DNA of 64,000 bases, from contig NZ_JBCNKR010000004.1 of NCBI RefSeq assembly GCF_039595935.1, forward strand, positions 681,001-745,000, in the 5' to 3' direction. Every line of letters starts with the position of its first letter. Positions within the stretch are counted from its first letter, which is position 1. The translations under genes were made by a program, and so were the position numbers. The notes beneath the pieces were generated by a model. It ran no database searches. It was not told where the DNA came from and saw nothing but the letters and a program-made list of their open reading frames with translations. The stretch comes from Flavobacterium sp. (GTDB lineage: Bacteria > Bacteroidota > Bacteroidia > Flavobacteriales > Flavobacteriaceae). This document shows, piece after piece, positions 60,388 through 64,000 of this stretch.

Positions 60388-63387
60388 TTAGTTATTCAGC
60401 GTGAAATTTAATCCTACAGAAATTGTAGTTGGTCTTGGATAATTGTTGTATTTATCGATACCAGGCGCTGCTAATCCTGTTTGATCAACACCATCCTGAG
60501 CATTTAAACCAATCTCCGGGTCTACTCCTTTATAACCTGTAATTACAAAAAGATTTTCTCCCATGATGTACATTCTTAATTTTGAATTTTTGAAACCTAA
60601 CGGCATTGTGTATCCAAGTGAAAGTGTTTGTAATCTAAAGAAAGAAGCATCTTCGATCCAGTAATCTGAATATTTAGGAGAAGAAGTGATTCCGCTTCCT
60701 AAGAAATCATCCGGTACATTGTAAGATGGTAATCTTGTTGGGTCGTTCAGCATCATGTTTGTAGCGTTTAAAGCTTTTTGTCCAAACATTCCGTAACCTG
60801 TCACACCAAGATCAAAATTTCCGTAAGTAAAATTCATTCCAATACCCATAGTCAAATCTGGCTGAATATTTCCTAAATCAGTTTTATCAGCGTCAACTAA
60901 AGCACTTTCTGCCACAACATTTCCTGCAGCATTGTAATACTGAATTTTTCCGTTTGCATCAAGACCCGCATTTCTGAATCCCCAGAAAGTTCCAACTGGA
61001 TATCCTTCAGCAATAACCTGAGAATATTGACCAGACATACCTGCTAAACCATGTAATGAACCGCTGTAAATAACATCTGTTTTATACGTTGGGTTTGATA
61101 ATTTTTCGATTTTCTGAACGTTGTGTCCCAATGTTAAATTAGCATTCCATGTAAATTTATCTCCTCTTACGATATCAGCATTTAAAGTAAGTTCAACTCC
61201 TTTATTTGACATTTCACCAACGTTCGCAAGCATTGTTCCTACTAAATATGGAGGCTGAGGCACTTCGTAAGTATATAATAAATCGTGAGTGTTTTTTTGG
61301 TACCATTCGAATGAACCTGTAATTCTGTCAAAAAGACCAAAATCGATACCCACGTTGATTTGTCTTGTAGATTCCCATTTCAAATCAGGATTTGGGTTTT
61401 GTTTTGGAGAATAAGCTAAACTCCATGTTCCTGTAACCGGATCATAGTAACTGTCATTTCCAACTCCTAAGATTGAAAGTGATTTGTATTCACCAATTCC
61501 GTCCTGATTACCTGTAACTCCATAACCAACTCTTAATTTTAAAGATCCTAACCAGTCTTTTGTACCGCTCATAAAATCTTCGTTAGAAATTTTCCATGCT
61601 GCAGATGCAGATGGGAAAGTTCCCCATTTATTGTTTTCTCCAAAACGGCTTGATCCATCACGTCTTACTGTTGCAGTAAGCAGATATTTTCCGTCGTAAT
61701 TGTAATTTGCACGAGCGTAGAATGAAACAAGGTTTGATTTTCCTTTATAAGAATAAACATCTCCTAAACGATAGTTGTAACCTGCCCCTAAATTATTGTA
61801 GCTAAAAGCATCTGTTACGAAACCTGAACGCTGTGCTCCAAAACCTTGGTAAATATTTTCAAGATAAGAATAACCTGCCAATGCGCTGATATTATGTTTA
61901 TCAATCACTTTAGAATAATTTACATAAAGTTCGCCTTGTGCATTTGTATATTCTGCATAAGTTCTTTGTGCGTAACCAGCTTCAGTTCTTCCTTCCATAA
62001 TAGCATAAGTTGGTTTGTAAGTTCCACCCGCTACTGCATTGTGTTCTAACGAAATATTAGCAACTGCCTGAAAATCATTTAAGAATTTAACCTCAGTTTT
62101 AAAATAACCTAAAAGTCTGTGTCTTTCGTTATCAACTGTTCTGTTTGTTAGAATCTCAACTGGGTTTTCGTAGATATTTCCTCCAACAGATGTAAAGTTT
62201 CCATTTGCATCATAAACCGGAATTGTTGGATTTAAGTTGTAAGCACGCTCAAAAATTCTGTAATCAATTGGGTGCCATTTGTCGATATTGGCAAATAATC
62301 CCACATCAAATTTTACATCTTTGTTGTCTCCAAGAAATTGATAAGCACTTATGTTTCCGCTAATTCTTTCTAAACCAGATTTTTTAATAACTCCTTCATT
62401 ATTTAAGTATCCGATAGAAGTTCTAAAACCGCTGTCAGCTTTTCCAGAATTGATACTTAAAGTATGAGATTGAGAAACTGCTGTCTGCTCGATTGCTTTT
62501 TGCCAATTTGTATTTCCACCGTAATCAACAGCGTCCATGTTTCCTGTTTGGCGAACATAACCTCTCCATTGATTTGCAGATAAAAGATCTAAATTATCAG
62601 CAACATAACCAATACTTGATGAACCATTGTATACTACAGAAACACCTTTTGTTCCTGATTTTGTTGTAATAATAATAACTCCGTTTGCTCCTCTAGAACC
62701 ATAAATTGCTGTTGCAGAAGCATCTTTAAGAACGTCAACCGATTTAATATCAGCTGGCTGAACCACGTTGATATCTACACCTGCAATTCCGTCAACTACA
62801 ATAAGCGGACTGTTACTTGCTGTTAATGAAGTTCCTCCACGTAAACGAATTGTAGAACCTGCAGCAGGATCTCCAGAAGGGCGAATGATGTTTAATCCGG
62901 CCACTTTTCCCTGTAAAACCTGCTCTGTAGAAGAAATGGTTCCTTTTACTAAATTATCAGATGTAACTGTAGAAATTGCTCCCGTTAAATCAGATTTCTT
63001 TTGTGTTCCGTATCCAACAGAAACCACCTGAACTTCTGCTAATTGATAACCGTCATTTTGTAAACGAACTTCTAATTTTGAAGAAGCGGCAGTGATCTGC
63101 ACTTTTTGAGTGGTTGAACCGATGAATGAAACTTCGATTGTACCTCCTACGGCTACCTCAAGACTAAATTTCCCGTCAAAATCTGTAGTCGTTGCATTTC
63201 TTGTTCCAGACTCTATTACCGATGCTCCCGGCAATACAGTACCTGAATTGTCATAAACGGTACCCGTTACCAGCTTTTTTCCCTGAGCAAACATTCCTGC
63301 CGAAAGAAAAAGCATGAAAATCATGAATACCAGCGATTTAGTAGTCCACATTTGATGCAGGACTATTCTTTTATTTTTACTATTCAT
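60388..63387 (-). CDS. SusC/RagA family TonB-dependent outer-membrane transporter
   Basis: 999 residues: a signal peptide (ends near residue 34, 'AGMFAQ'), a carboxypeptidase-regulatory-like domain ('VTGTVYDNSGTVLPGASVIESGT'), the TonB-box region, plug ('VSVGYGTQKKSDLTGAISTV', 'IRLRGGTSLTASNSPLIVVDGI', 'DVLKDASATAIYGSRGANGVIIITTK', landmarks) and a 22-strand barrel ending 'TISVGLNFTLNN'. It imports oligosaccharides with energy from TonB. Its gene precedes susD in the usual order. Confidence 0.97.
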   Translation of the reverse strand: MNSKNKRIVLHQMWTTKSLVFMIFMLFLSAGMFAQGKKLVTGTVYDNSGTVLPGASVIESGTRNATTTDFDGKFSLEVAVGGTIEVSFIGSTTQKVQITAASSKLEVRLQNDGYQLAEVQVVSVGYGTQKKSDLTGAISTVTSDNLVKGTISSTEQVLQGKVAGLNIIRPSGDPAAGSTIRLRGGTSLTASNSPLIVVDGIAGVDINVVQPADIKSVDVLKDASATAIYGSRGANGVIIITTKSGTKGVSVVYNGSSSIGYVADNLDLLSANQWRGYVRQTGNMDAVDYGGNTNWQKAIEQTAVSQSHTLSINSGKADSGFRTSIGYLNNEGVIKKSGLERISGNISAYQFLGDNKDVKFDVGLFANIDKWHPIDYRIFERAYNLNPTIPVYDANGNFTSVGGNIYENPVEILTNRTVDNERHRLLGYFKTEVKFLNDFQAVANISLEHNAVAGGTYKPTYAIMEGRTEAGYAQRTYAEYTNAQGELYVNYSKVIDKHNISALAGYSYLENIYQGFGAQRSGFVTDAFSYNNLGAGYNYRLGDVYSYKGKSNLVSFYARANYNYDGKYLLTATVRRDGSSRFGENNKWGTFPSASAAWKISNEDFMSGTKDWLGSLKLRVGYGVTGNQDGIGEYKSLSILGVGNDSYYDPVTGTWSLAYSPKQNPNPDLKWESTRQINVGIDFGLFDRITGSFEWYQKNTHDLLYTYEVPQPPYLVGTMLANVGEMSNKGVELTLNADIVRGDKFTWNANLTLGHNVQKIEKLSNPTYKTDVIYSGSLHGLAGMSGQYSQVIAEGYPVGTFWGFRNAGLDANGKIQYYNAAGNVVAESALVDADKTDLGNIQPDLTMGIGMNFTYGNFDLGVTGYGMFGQKALNATNMMLNDPTRLPSYNVPDDFLGSGITSSPKYSDYWIEDASFFRLQTLSLGYTMPLGFKNSKLRMYIMGENLFVITGYKGVDPEIGLNAQDGVDQTGLAAPGIDKYNNYPRPTTISVGLNFTLNN

Positions 63388-63415
63388 TAGAATGATGTTT
63401 TAATTTGATAGTGAA

Positions 63416-64000
63416 TTATTTGTCTAAGGTTTTAAGCGGAATCGTCGTGTCTGAAATTGTTTTGTCTTTGTTATCTTTAACTAAAACATGAATTTCACTT
63501 AAAACAGGAGAATCCTTAAGTTCTGAAACCAAATTGACAAATCCTTTTATCTCTGCAGTACCTCCGCTAAACTCACCAGAAATTGTTTTTGCACCAGCTG
63601 TAATGGTATAAATTAATTTATTTACACCCGGCTCGTTGTTTTTTCTGTAGATTCCTAAGAAATCTTTCTGGCTGATTTGTAAAGGGAAAAATCCAAATAC
63701 CGGCGCTGGTGGCGGCTCATAAGCTCCTGCATATAAAACCTGATCCGGAATTGTTCCTGCCCAGTCGTCTTTTACCATCAGGAAAACTAAATTTTCCATG
63801 ACGTAACCATCTGGAGCATTGTAGTATGTTTTTGGAACCAAATCCATTTTGTAGAATCCGTTTCCTAAGTCTTTTAGTTTGGTTTTTTCAACAATGTCTG
63901 GTAACCAAGATTGGTATTCTTGTTTAATATCCCAGTTGTTTAATCCACTATGAATGTGTACGCTTGTTGCGCCTGCAAATCCCGGTGCTAAATTGGCATT
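63416..64000 (-). CDS. Secreted carbohydrate-related protein, C-terminal part (5' part outside the window)
   Basis: The frame is open from the right edge to TAA at 63416 (194 visible residues). It shows 'GATSVHIHSGLNNWD', 'YNAPDGYVMENLVFLMVKDDWAGTIPD', a Pro-rich linker 'YEPPPAPVFGFFPLQIS' and a final beta-rich domain. The beta-sandwich look and position 28 bases before susC suggest a surface glycan-binding protein or the end of a secreted amylase-like enzyme. The family cannot be fixed from this part. Confidence 0.55.
   Translation of the reverse strand, partial: NANLAPGFAGATSVHIHSGLNNWDIKQEYQSWLPDIVEKTKLKDLGNGFYKMDLVPKTYYNAPDGYVMENLVFLMVKDDWAGTIPDQVLYAGAYEPPPAPVFGFFPLQISQKDFLGIYRKNNEPGVNKLIYTITAGAKTISGEFSGGTAEIKGFVNLVSELKDSPVLSEIHVLVKDNKDKTISDTTIPLKTLDK

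Noticed and set aside
1..64000. tRNA and rRNA genes
   Set aside because: Reading the intergenic spaces, I found no cloverleaf with TTC-rich T-loop or any rRNA-like sequence. A covariance search could still find a missed tRNA.

Overview
The window looks like the chromosome of a Flavobacterium-type bacterium (Bacteroidota, Flavobacteriia). The evidence is AT-rich DNA, promoters of the TAnnTTTG / TTTG type, a SusC/SusD locus, many lipoproteins with short lipoboxes, GHKL/LytTR two-component genes, and intergenic spaces full of palindromic dispersed repeats and heptamer arrays. No rRNA, tRNA, CRISPR array, intact insertion sequence or prophage was seen.

Layout. 1-3,700: the end of an amidohydrolase gene, an alginate-export-type porin whose 3' end is partly duplicated around a palindromic element, a 2H phosphoesterase and an AraC regulator. 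3,700-8,760: two short-chain dehydrogenases (the second preceded by 24 uninterrupted heptamers), two PepSY-like periplasmic proteins, and a LytTR regulator / LytS-type kinase pair. 8,800-14,800: a first tripartite efflux operon in the order TolC, RND pump, adaptor. 15,170-20,900: an accessory stretch with a DUF5343 protein, a Swt1-like HEPN protein, a three-TM winged-helix protein, a 76-residue protein with a structured leader, a decayed second copy of that gene's tail plus terminator, and several orphan genes. 20,900-24,030: a cupin, then a divergent gluconokinase / secreted gluconolactonase pair. 24,500-31,400: a TetR regulator and its efflux operon (adaptor, RND pump, a 38-residue membrane protein, NodT-type channel), with five near-identical candidate operators. 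31,700-35,570: small housekeeping or stress genes (Crp/Fnr regulator, GNAT, DoxX-like, glyoxalase, DinB, membrane protein). 35,900-39,240: a GH130 phosphorylase overlapping a GT4 glycosyltransferase fused to a probable alpha/alpha-toroid domain. 39,400-41,260: TetR plus FabF. 41,550-48,460: an Mla-type lipid transport operon (permease, ATPase, MCE protein) followed by an AsmA-like protein, a low-affinity iron permease family protein and a FAD oxidoreductase. 48,500-54,900: a MarR-GNAT fusion, an AraC regulator, a deoxyinosine/uracil glycosylase and several membrane or outer-membrane proteins. 55,270-64,000: a minus-strand polysaccharide utilisation locus (an unfinished secreted protein at the right edge, SusC, SusD, a GH71/99-like enzyme, a GH97 enzyme).

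How the parts fit. The PUL proteins should bind and import an oligosaccharide at the outer membrane while the two lipoprotein glycosidases trim it. Gluconolactonase and gluconokinase would turn gluconolactone into 6-phosphogluconate. The TetR protein probably represses itself and the second pump through the repeated operators. The Mla, AsmA and MCE genes probably move lipids between the two membranes. The best candidates for something undescribed are the HEPN/DUF5343/three-TM cluster, the 76-residue gene with its mutually exclusive leader helices, the 38-residue protein inside the efflux operon, and the GH130 plus GT4-toroid pair.
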